DNA of 64,000 nucleotides from Microbaculum sp051390635 (GCF_051390635.1 NZ_JBPODT010000001.1:620001-684000); one strand, 5' to 3'; numbered from the stretch's first letter, positions 1-8,982 are shown. Notes: a model not told the origin generated them from the letters alone. Made by a program: numbers and translations.

Positions 1-162
1 CGTGCTGTCTGGGGACGAATCGTCCCGCGGAAGTGGAACCCGCGGCATATTACGTATCGTCAGGGAGGTCGGGAAGCGGTGCTTTTCGACGGGCTATTTC
101 GTGCTTAACGCAGGGAAGTCTCGCGATGCGCGATCCCCATGACGCGACGCAAACGGGAACCG
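1..162. other. Window start, no supported gene
   Basis: No open frame here has coding character that I can support; the long frames are antisense shadows of the neighbouring stress-protein gene. The segment is the downstream flank of the minus-strand gene that ends at 163. I see no convincing terminator. Confidence 0.5.
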
Positions 163-1065
163 CTACGCCGTCTTCGTCTCCGTCTCTGGCTCCGGCGCTG
201 GCCCCAGCCCCGGTTCGCTCGCCGGCTCGCCGGCCGGCTCGACCAGAAGCACCGGCACGGATTGCAGCGCGGCCAGCTCGGCGGGCCTGTCGCCGTCGCC
301 CGCGCCGACGGCGCCGCGGGTCACCACGATCATCCGTTCGTGGAGGCCCCCGATCGCCGAGGACAACGACCGGATGTCGCCGAGCGCGGACCGCGCCACG
401 CTCAGCCGCGCGGCCGGGATGCCGGCCGCGCCGGCGATGCCCGGCGCCGCCTCGTCCTCGCGCTTGAAGGACTCGATCACGATCAGGCTTTCCTGCGCCG
501 CGGCGGCGATCGACTCGGCGATGGCAAGGCTGGGGTCGTCGGGGGACGTCGCGATCGCCACCACCGGCCCGCGCACCCGGGCGATGCGGCGCGGCAGATA
601 GAGGACCGTGGCCGCCGACTCGAAGGCCGCCTTCACCAGTTGCGGAAACGGCGCGATGGCACGCTCGGCCGGATTGCGTGGCTCGGCGATGATGACGATG
701 TCGCTTGCCTGCGAGACCGCCGTCATCGCCTCGCGGAGCGCCGCCCGCACCACCTCGAAGCGGCTCGGCACGCCCAGCGTCTTCGCCGTCTCGTCCAGCA
801 TGCGCCGCGCCGACAGCGCGCACAGCTCGATGTCGCGCGTCAGGTTCGCGGATTCGAGCGGCCGCCAGCGCCGGCCCAGAAGCTGGAACTCGCGCGCGCC
901 CGCGCGCTGCGCCGGCGCGAACATCCCGGGGTCCTCGATGAACAGGCCCATGAGATCGAGGCGCAACAGACCGGCGAACTCCGCCGCGAGCCGCACGGTC
1001 GCCCGGTCCGGGGTGCTCTGGTGCAGCCCCATCACCACCCGCTTGTAGGCGATGCGCGCCGTCAT
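163..1065 (-). CDS. Universal stress protein (UspA)-like protein
   Basis: A 300-residue cytoplasmic protein. The N-terminal stretch (YKRVVMGLHQST, then a predicted alternation of strands and helices) and the repeated pattern around residues 165-260 (a second 'VVAIATSPDD...' strand start) resemble two degenerate UspA alpha/beta domains in tandem. The C-terminal ~20 residues are a low-complexity Pro/Glu tail. The start codon overlaps the stop of the upstream Lon-like gene by 4 bp (ATGA), so the two are translationally coupled. Pairing a stress protein with a Lon-like protease suggests a proteostasis or stress role. The family assignment comes from reading the pattern; nucleotide-binding motifs are weak, so the function remains general. 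Confidence 0.6.
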   Translation of the reverse strand: MTARIAYKRVVMGLHQSTPDRATVRLAAEFAGLLRLDLMGLFIEDPGMFAPAQRAGAREFQLLGRRWRPLESANLTRDIELCALSARRMLDETAKTLGVPSRFEVVRAALREAMTAVSQASDIVIIAEPRNPAERAIAPFPQLVKAAFESAATVLYLPRRIARVRGPVVAIATSPDDPSLAIAESIAAAAQESLIVIESFKREDEAAPGIAGAAGIPAARLSVARSALGDIRSLSSAIGGLHERMIVVTRGAVGAGDGDRPAELAALQSVPVLLVEPAGEPASEPGLGPAPEPETETKTA

Positions 1066-3545
1066 GGCTTCGTCTCCGCCCCGCCCTCGCCCCCGCGCCC
1101 GAAGCTGCGCCGGATCTCGGCGAACCGCTGCAGGCGGTCCTCGACGGCCCGGTAGACGCTGCCGTCGGGATAGCGCCCGTCGGCGCCGCGCGTGCCCGCC
1201 GGCCTGCCGGTCAGCAGCGCGATCCCCTGGTCGATGCTGGCGATCGGATAGACCGCGAACCGGCCCGCCTTGCAGGCCTCGACCACGTCGTCGCGCAGCA
1301 TCAGGTGGCGCACGTTGGATTCCGGGATCAGCACGCCCTGGTTTCCGGTCAGCCCGCGCGCGTTGCAGATGTCGAAGAAGCCCTCGATCTTGTCGTTGGC
1401 CCCGCCGATCGCCTGCACGTCGCCGTGCTGGTTGACAGAGCCGGTCACCGCCAGGTCCTGGCGCAGCGGGATCTCCGCGATCGCCGACAACAGCGTGTAC
1501 AGCTCCGCCGAGGAGGCGGAATCGCCCTCCACCCCGCCATAGGACTGTTCGAACACGAGGCTGGCCGACAGCGACATCGGGATATCGAGGGCGAAGCGCC
1601 CGGACAGGAAGCCCGCCAGGATCAGCACGCCCTTGGAATGGATCGGCCCGCCGAGCTCGACCTCGCGCTCGATGTCGACGACCTTGCCGCTGCCCGGCGT
1701 CACCTGGCAGGTGATGCGCGACGGCCGCCCGAACGCGAAGCCGCCGAGCGACAGCACGCTGAGCCCGTTGAGCTGGCCGACGCGCGCGCCGTCGGTGTCG
1801 ATCAGCGCCACCTTGTCCAGGATCATCTCCTGGCTGCGGTCGCGCAGGCGCGCGGCCCGGCGGATGCGCTCGTCCAGCGCCTTACGCACGTCCGCGCGCG
1901 CGATGATCTCGCGCGTCTCCGCCTTGGCCCAGTAGTCGGCCTCGGTGAGGATGTCGCGGATCTCGTCGACCATCAGCGTCAGCTTGCCGGCGTTCTCGGC
2001 CAGCCGGGAGGCGTGCTCCAGCACCAGCGCCACGGCATCGCGGTCCAGCGCCTTCAGCTCCTCGCGAGCGAGGATCGAGGCGACGAAGCGGGCGAGGATC
2101 GCCTCGTTCTCCGGCGAGCGGTCGAAATCGTCCTCGAAGTCGGCGACCACCTTGAAGTGCTCGCCGATTTCCGGGTCGATCGACGACAGCATGTAGTAGA
2201 GGACGCGGTCGCCGAACAGCACCACCTTGACGTCGAGCGGGATCGGATCGGGCTCCAGCGAGATCGTGCTGCTCATCCCCACCAGCCGGCTCACGTCCTC
2301 GATGACGATCTTCTTCTGCCTGAGGGCGCGCTTCAGCGCCTGATAGCTGAACGCCTCTGAGAGCAGGCTGCGCGCGTCCAGCATCAGGTAGCCGCCGTTC
2401 GCCATGTGCAGCGCGCCCGGCTTGATCAGCCGGAAGTTGGTGATGAGCATGCCCTGTCGGGCGATATGCTCGATGCGGCCGGTCAGGTTGGGCAGGGTGG
2501 GATGCAGTTCCTCGATCACCGGCGCCTGGCCGTCGCCGGCGGCCTCGCTGACCAGCACGTTGACCTCGTAGCGGTCGAACGCGCCGCCGATCGTGTCGCC
2601 GGACTCCGACTGCTCGCCGCCGCCGGCCTGGCCGACGAAGATGCTGATGTTCTCGATCAGGTCCGCCTGCACCGCCTTGAGATGCTCGGCGACGCGGTCG
2701 ATATCGCCCATCTTCTGCACCGCCTCGGCGATCGGCTGCTCGACGGCGACCTGCGCCGTCTCGGTGTTGACCCGGCGGATCTCGTCGCGCCGCTCCTTCT
2801 CCCATTGCGGGATCTGGTGGATGATGTGCTCGAGGTCCTTCTCCAGGGTCTCGATGATCGCCTGGATCCTGTCGCGTTCCTCCTCGGGCAGCGCGTTGAA
2901 CTCGTTGGGCGGGATCACCTCGCCCTCGTGCGCCGGCATCAGCGTGAAGCCGAGCGGCGTGCGCACGATGACGATGCTCTGCGCCGCCGCCTTCTTCTGC
3001 AGTTCGGCGAAGGCTTCCGACTGCTGCTTCTGGAACGCCTCGTCGATGGAGCCGCGCCGGGTCTGGTATTCCTCGCTCTGGAACACCGCCGGGATCGCCG
3101 TCTTCAGGGCCTCGATCAGCTCGCGCATGGCGTCGCGGAACTGCACCGCGCGGCCGGCCGGCAGGGCGATCGCGATCGGCTTCTGCGGCTCCTTGAAGTT
3201 GTTGACGTAAACCCAGTCGCTCGGCGCCGGCCGGTCCTCTGCGGCCTCCTTGAGGACCTGTTCCACCGCCTTCCGGGTGAGCGCGCCTGCCGGACCGATG
3301 GCGAACAGGTTGAAGCCCTGCCTGACGATGCCGGTGCCCACCGTGATCGCGTCGAGCGCCCGGCTCTGGCCGATCAGCCCTTCGACCGGCTCCAGATCGG
3401 CGGTCGTCTTAAAGTCCAGTTTCGACAGATCCGCCGCCCTGTAGAGCCGTTCTACGGCGAGTGGCATCGCGTTTTCGCCGGTTTCGGGCACGTTATCCGC
3501 CATTTCCAGATCCAGTCCCTGCCGTTCGGGTGGGTGTGCGTGCAT
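1062..3545 (-). CDS. Lon-like ATP-dependent protease, AAA_32/LonB-YcbZ type
   Basis: 827 residues from the longest start; starts at 3503 and 3467 are also possible and none has a strong ribosome site. Layout: N-terminal domain with the family opening 'LDFKTTADLEP', a long helical insertion (~residues 150-300), an AAA core (GGYLMLDARSLL) and a C-terminal Lon protease domain. The Ser-Lys dyad is visible as GDSASSAELY (catalytic Ser) and GGANDKIEGF (catalytic Lys). The P-loop position reads IGPAGALTRKA, lacking the canonical GK[ST], so ATP binding may be altered or lost. This family degrades or remodels proteins in the cytoplasm; substrates are unknown. It is the first gene of a two-gene unit with the stress protein. 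Confidence 0.85.
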   Translation of the reverse strand: MHAHPPERQGLDLEMADNVPETGENAMPLAVERLYRAADLSKLDFKTTADLEPVEGLIGQSRALDAITVGTGIVRQGFNLFAIGPAGALTRKAVEQVLKEAAEDRPAPSDWVYVNNFKEPQKPIAIALPAGRAVQFRDAMRELIEALKTAIPAVFQSEEYQTRRGSIDEAFQKQQSEAFAELQKKAAAQSIVIVRTPLGFTLMPAHEGEVIPPNEFNALPEEERDRIQAIIETLEKDLEHIIHQIPQWEKERRDEIRRVNTETAQVAVEQPIAEAVQKMGDIDRVAEHLKAVQADLIENISIFVGQAGGGEQSESGDTIGGAFDRYEVNVLVSEAAGDGQAPVIEELHPTLPNLTGRIEHIARQGMLITNFRLIKPGALHMANGGYLMLDARSLLSEAFSYQALKRALRQKKIVIEDVSRLVGMSSTISLEPDPIPLDVKVVLFGDRVLYYMLSSIDPEIGEHFKVVADFEDDFDRSPENEAILARFVASILAREELKALDRDAVALVLEHASRLAENAGKLTLMVDEIRDILTEADYWAKAETREIIARADVRKALDERIRRAARLRDRSQEMILDKVALIDTDGARVGQLNGLSVLSLGGFAFGRPSRITCQVTPGSGKVVDIEREVELGGPIHSKGVLILAGFLSGRFALDIPMSLSASLVFEQSYGGVEGDSASSAELYTLLSAIAEIPLRQDLAVTGSVNQHGDVQAIGGANDKIEGFFDICNARGLTGNQGVLIPESNVRHLMLRDDVVEACKAGRFAVYPIASIDQGIALLTGRPAGTRGADGRYPDGSVYRAVEDRLQRFAEIRRSFGRGGEGGAETKP

Positions 3546-3714
3546 TCTGGCAAAGCCGCCCGGCCCCGTCGATAGCCGTACACGGCCCGCGACAAGCCGT
3601 CCTACCGCGACATCGCGCTAAAACTGTGTCGCAGCGCCATCGCCCCCGTTCCCGTGGTATAGGAGATCAAATCCGCAGGAGCGTCGACCAGGGGCATCGG
3701 CCAGGAGCATCGGC

Positions 3715-4782
3715 ATGACGACAATCGCCGAGTTCAGCATCGACTCGACCCGCATCCTCGATCCGTCGGGCGCGGTCGTCGGCGACCTTCCGGAATTCGC
3801 CAGCGACAGGGACGACCTCGTCGCGCTCTACCGCGCGATGGTGCTGACGCGCGCCTTCGACGCCAAGGCGATCGCCCTGCAGCGCACCGGCCGGCTCGGC
3901 ACCTACGCCTCCTCGCTCGGCCAGGAGGCGGTGCCGGTCGGCCTCGCCGCCGCCATGCGCCCCGACGACGTGCTGGTGCCGAGCTTCCGCGAGCACGGCG
4001 CCCAGCTCTGGCGCGGCGTCACGCTGGAAGAGCTGTTCCTGTTCTGGGGCGGCGACGAGCGCGGCAACGACTTCGCCGGCCCGCGGGAGGATTTCCCCAC
4101 CTGCGTCCCGGTGGGTACCCACGCGCCCCATGCGGTCGGCGTCGCGCTGGCCATGAAGCTCAGGCAAGAGCCGCGCGCCGCCGTCTGCGTCTTCGGCGAC
4201 GGGGCGACGTCGAAGGGCGACGTGCTGGAGGCCCTCAACATGGCCGGCGTCTGGCAGGCCCCCGCCGTCTTCGTCGTCAACAACAACGGCTGGGCGATCT
4301 CGGTGCCGCGCGCGCGCCAGAGCGCCGCCGAGACGCTGGCGCAGAAGGCGATCGGCGCCGGCATTCCCGGCGAGCAGGTCGACGGCAACGACGTCATCGC
4401 CATGCGCCATGTCACCGACCGCGCGCTGGCGCGTGCCCGTTCCGGCGGCGGCCCGACGCTGATCGAGGCGGTCACCTACCGGCTGTCCGACCACACCACC
4501 GCCGACGACGCCAGCCGCTACCGCGACGACACCGACGTCAGCCCGCACTGGAAGCGGGAGCCGCTCGTCCGCCTGCGCACCTACCTGACCGCCGCGCACG
4601 GCTGGACCAAGGCGGACGAGGAGGCGCTGCTGCGCGCCTGCGACGACGCGGTCGACACCGCCGCCGAGACCTATCTGGCGACGCCGCCGATGCCGCCCGA
4701 CGCGATGTTCGCCCACACCTTCGCCGCGCTTCCTGCCGACCTCGAGGCCCAGAAGGCCGCGATGACCGGAGGCGACGAATGA
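3715..4782 (+). CDS. 2-oxoacid dehydrogenase E1 component, alpha subunit
   Basis: 355 residues, usual length for the alpha chain of a heterotetrameric thiamine-diphosphate E1. The TPP/Mg motif is GDGATSKGD (161-169) followed by NNN at 189-191. The loop SDHTTADDASRYR (about 265-277) matches the conserved loop of pyruvate and branched-chain E1 alpha chains. It decarboxylates a 2-oxoacid and passes the acyl group to the lipoyl arm of E2. It overlaps the E1 beta gene by 4 bp. The order E1alpha-E1beta-E2-amino-acid dehydrogenase matches Pseudomonas aeruginosa PA3417-3415 with PA3418. The downstream Leu/Val-type dehydrogenase makes branched-chain 2-oxoacids a plausible substrate; pyruvate or acetoin cannot be excluded. 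Confidence 0.9.
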   Translation: MTTIAEFSIDSTRILDPSGAVVGDLPEFASDRDDLVALYRAMVLTRAFDAKAIALQRTGRLGTYASSLGQEAVPVGLAAAMRPDDVLVPSFREHGAQLWRGVTLEELFLFWGGDERGNDFAGPREDFPTCVPVGTHAPHAVGVALAMKLRQEPRAAVCVFGDGATSKGDVLEALNMAGVWQAPAVFVVNNNGWAISVPRARQSAAETLAQKAIGAGIPGEQVDGNDVIAMRHVTDRALARARSGGGPTLIEAVTYRLSDHTTADDASRYRDDTDVSPHWKREPLVRLRTYLTAAHGWTKADEEALLRACDDAVDTAAETYLATPPMPPDAMFAHTFAALPADLEAQKAAMTGGDE

Positions 4783-5771
4783 GCGGGACCGGCGCGGAAA
4801 CCAGCCTCGTCGGCGCCGTCAACCTGGCGCTCAGGCGCGCCATGGCCGACGATCCCGCGGTGCTCGTGCTCGGCGAGGATGTCGGCATCGACGGCGGCGT
4901 GTTCCGCGCCACCGAGGGCCTCTGGCAGCTTTACGGCGAGACCCGGGTGCTCGACACCCCGCTCGCCGAGGTCTCGATAGCCGGCGTCGCCATCGGCCTC
5001 GCCGCCCAGCGCTTCCGGCCGGTCGCCGAGATCCAGTTCACCGGCTTCGGCTATTCCTGCGTCGACCAGATGATCAATCACGCAAGCCGCCTGCGCACCC
5101 GCACGCAAGGCCGCCTCTCCTGCCCGATGGTGCTGCGCTCGCCCGGCGGCGGCGGCATCCGCGCCATCGAGCACCACAGCGAAAGCCCGGAAGCGATCTT
5201 CGCCCACATGCCCGGCCTGCGCGTGGTGATGCCATCCTCGCCCGCGCGCGCCTACGGCCTGCTGCTGTCGGCGATCCGCGACCCCGATCCGGTGGTGTTC
5301 ATCGAGCCGACCCGGCTCTACCGCGCCGCCCGCGAGGCCGTGGCCGATACCGGCGAGGGCCTGCCGCTCGACACCTGCTTCGTCCTGCGCGAGGGCCGCG
5401 ACCTGACGCTGGTCAGCTGGGGCGCCATGCTGAAAGAGACGCTGGAGGCAGCCGATTTGCTTGCCGATCAGGGCATCGCGGCCGAGGTGATCGACGTCGC
5501 CACGCTGAAACCCCTGGACGCGAAGACGATCCTGGACTCGGTCGCCCGCACCGGCCGCGTCGTCGTCGTCCAGGAGGCGCCGATCACCTGCGGCTACGGC
5601 GCCGAGATCGCCGCCCGCGTCGCTACCGGCGCGCTGACGAGCCTGCTGGCTCCCGTCGAGCGCGTCGCCGGCTACGACACGGTGATGCCCTATCCGCGCA
5701 CCGAGCAACACTACATGCCGTCGGCGGCACGCATCGTCGCCGCGGCGAACCGCGTGATGGCCTACGCATGA
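4779..5771 (+). CDS. 2-oxoacid dehydrogenase E1 component, beta subunit
   Basis: 330 residues, typical transketolase-pyrimidine plus transketolase-C architecture. Visible family features are 'VLVLGEDVGIDGGVF' near the N-terminus (the Glu assists TPP activation), 'DTPLAEVSIAGVAIGLA' and the C-terminal 'GRVVVVQEAPITCGYGAEIAA'. It completes the E1 heterotetramer with the upstream alpha chain, with which it overlaps by 4 bp, and overlaps the E2 gene by 4 bp as well, so all three are translationally coupled. There is no sign of truncation. Confidence 0.92.
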   Translation: MSGTGAETSLVGAVNLALRRAMADDPAVLVLGEDVGIDGGVFRATEGLWQLYGETRVLDTPLAEVSIAGVAIGLAAQRFRPVAEIQFTGFGYSCVDQMINHASRLRTRTQGRLSCPMVLRSPGGGGIRAIEHHSESPEAIFAHMPGLRVVMPSSPARAYGLLLSAIRDPDPVVFIEPTRLYRAAREAVADTGEGLPLDTCFVLREGRDLTLVSWGAMLKETLEAADLLADQGIAAEVIDVATLKPLDAKTILDSVARTGRVVVVQEAPITCGYGAEIAARVATGALTSLLAPVERVAGYDTVMPYPRTEQHYMPSAARIVAAANRVMAYA

Positions 5772-6826
5772 AGACCTTCAACCTGCCCGATCTCGGCGAG
5801 GGACTGCAGGAGGCGGAAATCGTCACCTGGCACGTCCACGAGGGCGACCATGTCGTCGCCGAGCAGCCGCTCGTGTCGGTGGAGACCGAGAAGGCGGTGG
5901 TCGAGATCCCCTCGCCGCAGTCCGGCCACATCGATAAGCTCCGTGCCGAGGAAGGCGCGATCGTCGCCGTCGGCGCGCCGCTGGTCGATTTCGCCGAGGG
6001 ACCGCGCGCCGATACCGGCGCCGTGGTCGGCGAGCTGGAGGAAGCGGCGCCGGAGAAACCCAAGCCCCCCGCCGCAAAGCCGCCGGCAGCGGCGCCCGGA
6101 CACGTCCGCGCCGCCCCCGCCGTGCGGGCGGCGGCACGCGAACGCGGCATCGATCTTTCCGCCGTTACCGGCACCGGCCCGGACGGCGCGATCACCCTCG
6201 CCGATCTCGGCCCACCCCAAACAGGCGTGCCCCTACGCGGCGCGCGCCGCGCGATGGCGCTCAACATGGCCAGGGCCTGGGCCGAGGTCGCCCACGCGAC
6301 GATCCACGACGCCGTCGATATCGATCCGTGGCCGGCCGCTCCCGACGTCACCGGCCGCATGATCCGCGCGCTGGCGACGGCGTGCCGGGCGGTGCCGTCG
6401 CTGAACGCCCGGTTCGATCCGCGCGGCCCGAGCCTGCAGCCGATGGAGACGATCGACATCGGCATCGCCATCGACAGCCCGGACGGCCTGTTCGTTCCGG
6501 TTCTGCGCGACGCGGCACGCCTGAGCCCCGCCGATATCCGCGAGAAAATCGAAGCCTTCAAGGACGGCGTCGCCCGGCGCACCCTGCCGCCGGACGCCTT
6601 CCGCGACCCGACCATCACGCTGTCGAATTTCGGCACCATCGCCGGCCACCACGCCGCGCTGATCGTCATGCCGCCGCAGGTCGCGATCCTCGGCGTCGGC
6701 CGCATGATCACGCGGCCGGTCCGCGCCCTGCCCCTGTCGCTGTCCTTCGACCACCGCGCCGTCACTGGCGGCGAGGCGGCCCGCTTCCTGCGCGCCGCCA
6801 TGGACGACCTCGAGAAACCGACGTGA
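5768..6826 (+). CDS. 2-oxoacid dehydrogenase E2, dihydrolipoamide acyltransferase
   Basis: 352 residues, a short E2 with one lipoyl domain (1-78; lipoylated lysine K42 in VETEKAVVEIP), a Pro/Ala-rich linker (95-112), a peripheral-subunit-binding domain (about 113-147) and the acyltransferase core. The active-site motif near the C-terminus is FDHRAVTGG (D328-H329-R330, T333), where most E2 enzymes have DHRxxDG; the Asp is replaced by Thr. No E3 (lipoamide dehydrogenase) gene is in the operon, so E3 is presumably supplied from elsewhere. Transfers acyl groups from lipoate to CoA. Confidence 0.9.
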   Translation: MKTFNLPDLGEGLQEAEIVTWHVHEGDHVVAEQPLVSVETEKAVVEIPSPQSGHIDKLRAEEGAIVAVGAPLVDFAEGPRADTGAVVGELEEAAPEKPKPPAAKPPAAAPGHVRAAPAVRAAARERGIDLSAVTGTGPDGAITLADLGPPQTGVPLRGARRAMALNMARAWAEVAHATIHDAVDIDPWPAAPDVTGRMIRALATACRAVPSLNARFDPRGPSLQPMETIDIGIAIDSPDGLFVPVLRDAARLSPADIREKIEAFKDGVARRTLPPDAFRDPTITLSNFGTIAGHHAALIVMPPQVAILGVGRMITRPVRALPLSLSFDHRAVTGGEAARFLRAAMDDLEKPT

Positions 6827-6834
6827 GGGCGTCG

Positions 6835-6965
6835 AAATGGAATGCCAGCGTTCCCGGCCCATCCTGCGAGACGGGGTCCCGGCCCCGCCTCGGGATGAGG
6901 TCTGGAATCGGTGCACCATGCGCCTCATGCTGAGGCGCGCTCGTCAGGGCGCGTCCCGAAGCATG
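6835..6965. repeat. Hairpin-rich intergenic repeat
   Basis: The E2-ldh gap contains a perfect hairpin CGCCTCA-tgc-TGAGGCG (6921-6937) inside a segment (GGCCCATCCTGCGAGACGG ... GTCCCGAAGCATGG) of a style common in alphaproteobacterial intergenic repeats. It has no oligo-T tail, so it is more likely a repeat or an mRNA-stability element than a terminator. Confidence 0.4.
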
Positions 6966-7000
6966 GGCAACACCGCAGACCCAGAAGACCAGGAAACCCG

Positions 7001-8107
7001 ATGCAGGACATGTTCCGCTTCGCCGATGCCTACGGCCCGGCCAAGATCATCCACATCTACCGGCCGAAGCTCGGCCTCAAGGCGATCCTCGTCGTCGACA
7101 ACGTCGCCGCCGGCCCGTCGATTGGCGGGGTGCGCATGGCCCCCGACGTCTCCGTCGAGGAATGCTTCCGGCTGGCCCGCGCGATGACCTGGAAGAACGC
7201 CGCCGCCGGCCTGCCGCATGGCGGTGGCAAGTCCGTGATCTTCGCCGACCCGCACATGGACGAGGCCGCGAAGGAAAACCTCATCCGCGCCTTCGCCGTC
7301 GCCATCGGCGAGGTCACCGACTACATCGCCGGGCCCGACATGGGCACCAACGAGCAGTGCATGGGCTGGGTCAGGGACGAGATCGGCCGCGCCGTCGGAT
7401 TGCCTTCGGTGATCGGCGGCATCCCGCTCGACGAGATCGGCGCGACCGGGTTCGGCGTCGCCGCGGCCACCGAGGTCGCCGCCCCGTTCGCCGGCGTGCA
7501 ACTGGACGGCGCCCGCGTCGTGGTGCAGGGCTTCGGCGCTGTTGGCAAGCATTCGGCCCGGTTCCTGGCCGAGAAGGGCGCGATCCTGGTCGCCGCCAGC
7601 GACAGCCGCGGCACCGTGTCCGATCCCGACGGCCTGGACATCGAAGCGCTGATCGCGCTGAAGCAGTCCGGCGGACACCTCACCGACTTTTGCGCGGGCG
7701 AAAAGGGCGACACCGACGCGGTGCTCGACGTGCCCTGCGACATCTGGATCCCCGCCGCGCGGCCCGACGTGGTGCGCGCCGACAATGTCGGCCGGCTGAA
7801 CTGCAAGCTGGTGCCGCAGGGCGCCAACATCCCGTTCACGAAGGAGGCCGAGTCGATCCTGCACGAGCGCGGCGTCGTCGTGATCCCGGATTTCGTCGCC
7901 AATGCCGGCGGCGTCATCTGCGCCTCGGTCGAATATCACGGCGGCAACGAGCGCTCCGCCTTCGACGTGATCGACATCCGCATCCGCAACAACACCCGCC
8001 TCGTCATGGAGGAGATGCGCGACGACGCCATCGCCCCGCGCGCCGCCGCCCTCAACCTCGCCCGCCGCCGCGTCGAGGCCGCAATGACGACGCGGCGCTG
8101 GGGCTAG
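7001..8107 (+). CDS. ldh: Leucine/valine/phenylalanine-type amino acid dehydrogenase
   Basis: 368 residues from the ATG at 7001, which has AGGA about 9 bp upstream and begins at the family-typical MQDMFRFADAYG; longer in-frame starts are not needed. The Glu/Leu/Phe/Val dehydrogenase signature is present: catalytic lysine in LPHGGGKSVI (K77) and the Rossmann motif GFGAVGKH (177-184). It catalyses NAD-dependent reversible oxidative deamination of a branched-chain or aromatic amino acid to the 2-oxoacid in the cytoplasm. Located behind E1-E2 genes, it probably produces the 2-oxoacid that the complex oxidises. The gap from E2 (175 bp) carries a repeat-like hairpin. Confidence 0.88.
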   Translation: MQDMFRFADAYGPAKIIHIYRPKLGLKAILVVDNVAAGPSIGGVRMAPDVSVEECFRLARAMTWKNAAAGLPHGGGKSVIFADPHMDEAAKENLIRAFAVAIGEVTDYIAGPDMGTNEQCMGWVRDEIGRAVGLPSVIGGIPLDEIGATGFGVAAATEVAAPFAGVQLDGARVVVQGFGAVGKHSARFLAEKGAILVAASDSRGTVSDPDGLDIEALIALKQSGGHLTDFCAGEKGDTDAVLDVPCDIWIPAARPDVVRADNVGRLNCKLVPQGANIPFTKEAESILHERGVVVIPDFVANAGGVICASVEYHGGNERSAFDVIDIRIRNNTRLVMEEMRDDAIAPRAAALNLARRRVEAAMTTRRWG

Positions 8108-8300
8108 GCGCCACCCGCCTTGCGTCGGGACAGGGGTGGTTTGGGCAGCCCGGCCCTCCTACGTCATTGCCAGTGGGCCTTTAGCCCCCGGACGTGTTCC
8201 GGGGGTCGGACCCGGCAATCCCGGGCGTGTGCCACGCGATGCCCGGGTGACGCCCGGGCACGACGTGAATGGAGGGGAACGGCGATACGGCCAAGGCCCC

Positions 8301-8400
8301 TGGGCTCCGGATCAAGTCCGGAGCACGCGGCCGTGCTGTTGGACACGGCCATGCCCCCCTGAACAGCCGCGTGTCCCGGACCTGATCCGGGACCCATGCA
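8301..8400. repeat. MITE/REP-like element, copy 1
   Basis: About 100 bp bounded by inverted repeats: TGGGCTCCGGATCAAG on the left and CCTGATCCGGGACCCA on the right. Each end is itself a hairpin (GCTCCGGA-tcaag-TCCGGAGC; GTCCCGGA-cctga-TCCGGGAC). Homologous to 8564-8662, 8845-8944 and 38892-38987. Confidence 0.75.
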
Positions 8401-8563
8401 GCCCATCGGCGCGGGTGCTGCGGTGGATGTTGCGATCCGGGTTCGACGAGCGCCTTATCGGCCTCGCCCCTTCGACATCATTGCCGGGCGTGTGGCACGC
8501 GATGCCCGGGTCACGCCCGGGCATGACGTGAATGGAGGGGAACGGCGATACGGCCAAGGCCCC

Positions 8564-8662
8564 TGGGCTCCGGATCAAGTCCGGAGCACGCGGCCGTGCT
8601 GTTGGACACGGCCATGCCCCCCGAACAGTCTCGTGTCCCGGACCTGATCCGGGACCCATGCA
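8564..8662. repeat. MITE/REP-like element, copy 2
   Basis: Near-identical to copy 1. The central part differs by small changes (CCCCCCGAACAGTCTCG in place of CCCCCCTGAACAGCCGC). Confidence 0.75.
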
Positions 8663-8844
8663 GCCGAACCGGCGGGTACTGCGACGGATATCGCGAACTG
8701 ACGGCCGGCAAACGCCCGAACGGCCTCACCCCCCTACATCATTGCCGGGCCTGACCCGGCAATCCCGGGCGTGTGCCACGCGATGCCCGGGTGACGCCCG
8801 GGCACGACGTGAATGGAGGGGAACGGCGATACGGCCAAGGCCCC

Positions 8845-8944
8845 TGGGCTCCGGATCAAGTCCGGGACACGCGGCCGTGCTGTTGGACACGGCCATGCCC
8901 CCCTGAACAGCCGCGTGTCCCGGACCTGATCCGGGACCCATGCA
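8845..8944. repeat. MITE/REP-like element, copy 3
   Basis: Near-identical to copy 1. The left hairpin reads CTCCGGATCAAGTCCGGGAC instead of CTCCGGATCAAGTCCGGAGC, a substitution at the stem base. Confidence 0.75.
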
Positions 8945-8982
8945 GCCCATCGGCGCGGTGATGTCGCGGGACCGGTGCCCGC

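Larger units (their letters stand above)
8108..8982. other. Non-coding repeat array between ldh and phnF
   Basis: This 875-bp gap contains no supportable gene; all frames run through repeated DNA. It holds three long near-identical blocks (8222-8414, 8485-8665, 8766-8958; spacing 263 and 281 bp). Each block starts CGGGCGTGTG, contains several GC hairpins such as TGCCCGGG-tgacg-CCCGGGCA, and ends in the ~100-bp element listed separately. Between blocks are variants of CATCATTGCCGGG. Confidence 0.8.

Noticed and set aside
50..823. Long overlapping frames antisense to or out of frame with the stress-protein gene
   Set aside because: High-GC DNA gives long stop-free shadow frames; these are Arg/Ala/Pro-rich with no family pattern.
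8222..8958. CRISPR-like array
   Set aside because: The repeats are ~190 bp at 263-281 bp spacing with internal hairpins; no short direct repeats with unique spacers and no cas genes.
8164..8961. Several small frames in the ldh-phnF gap
   Set aside because: All read through the repeated DNA blocks and repeat the same peptides on both strands, so they are products of the repeat.
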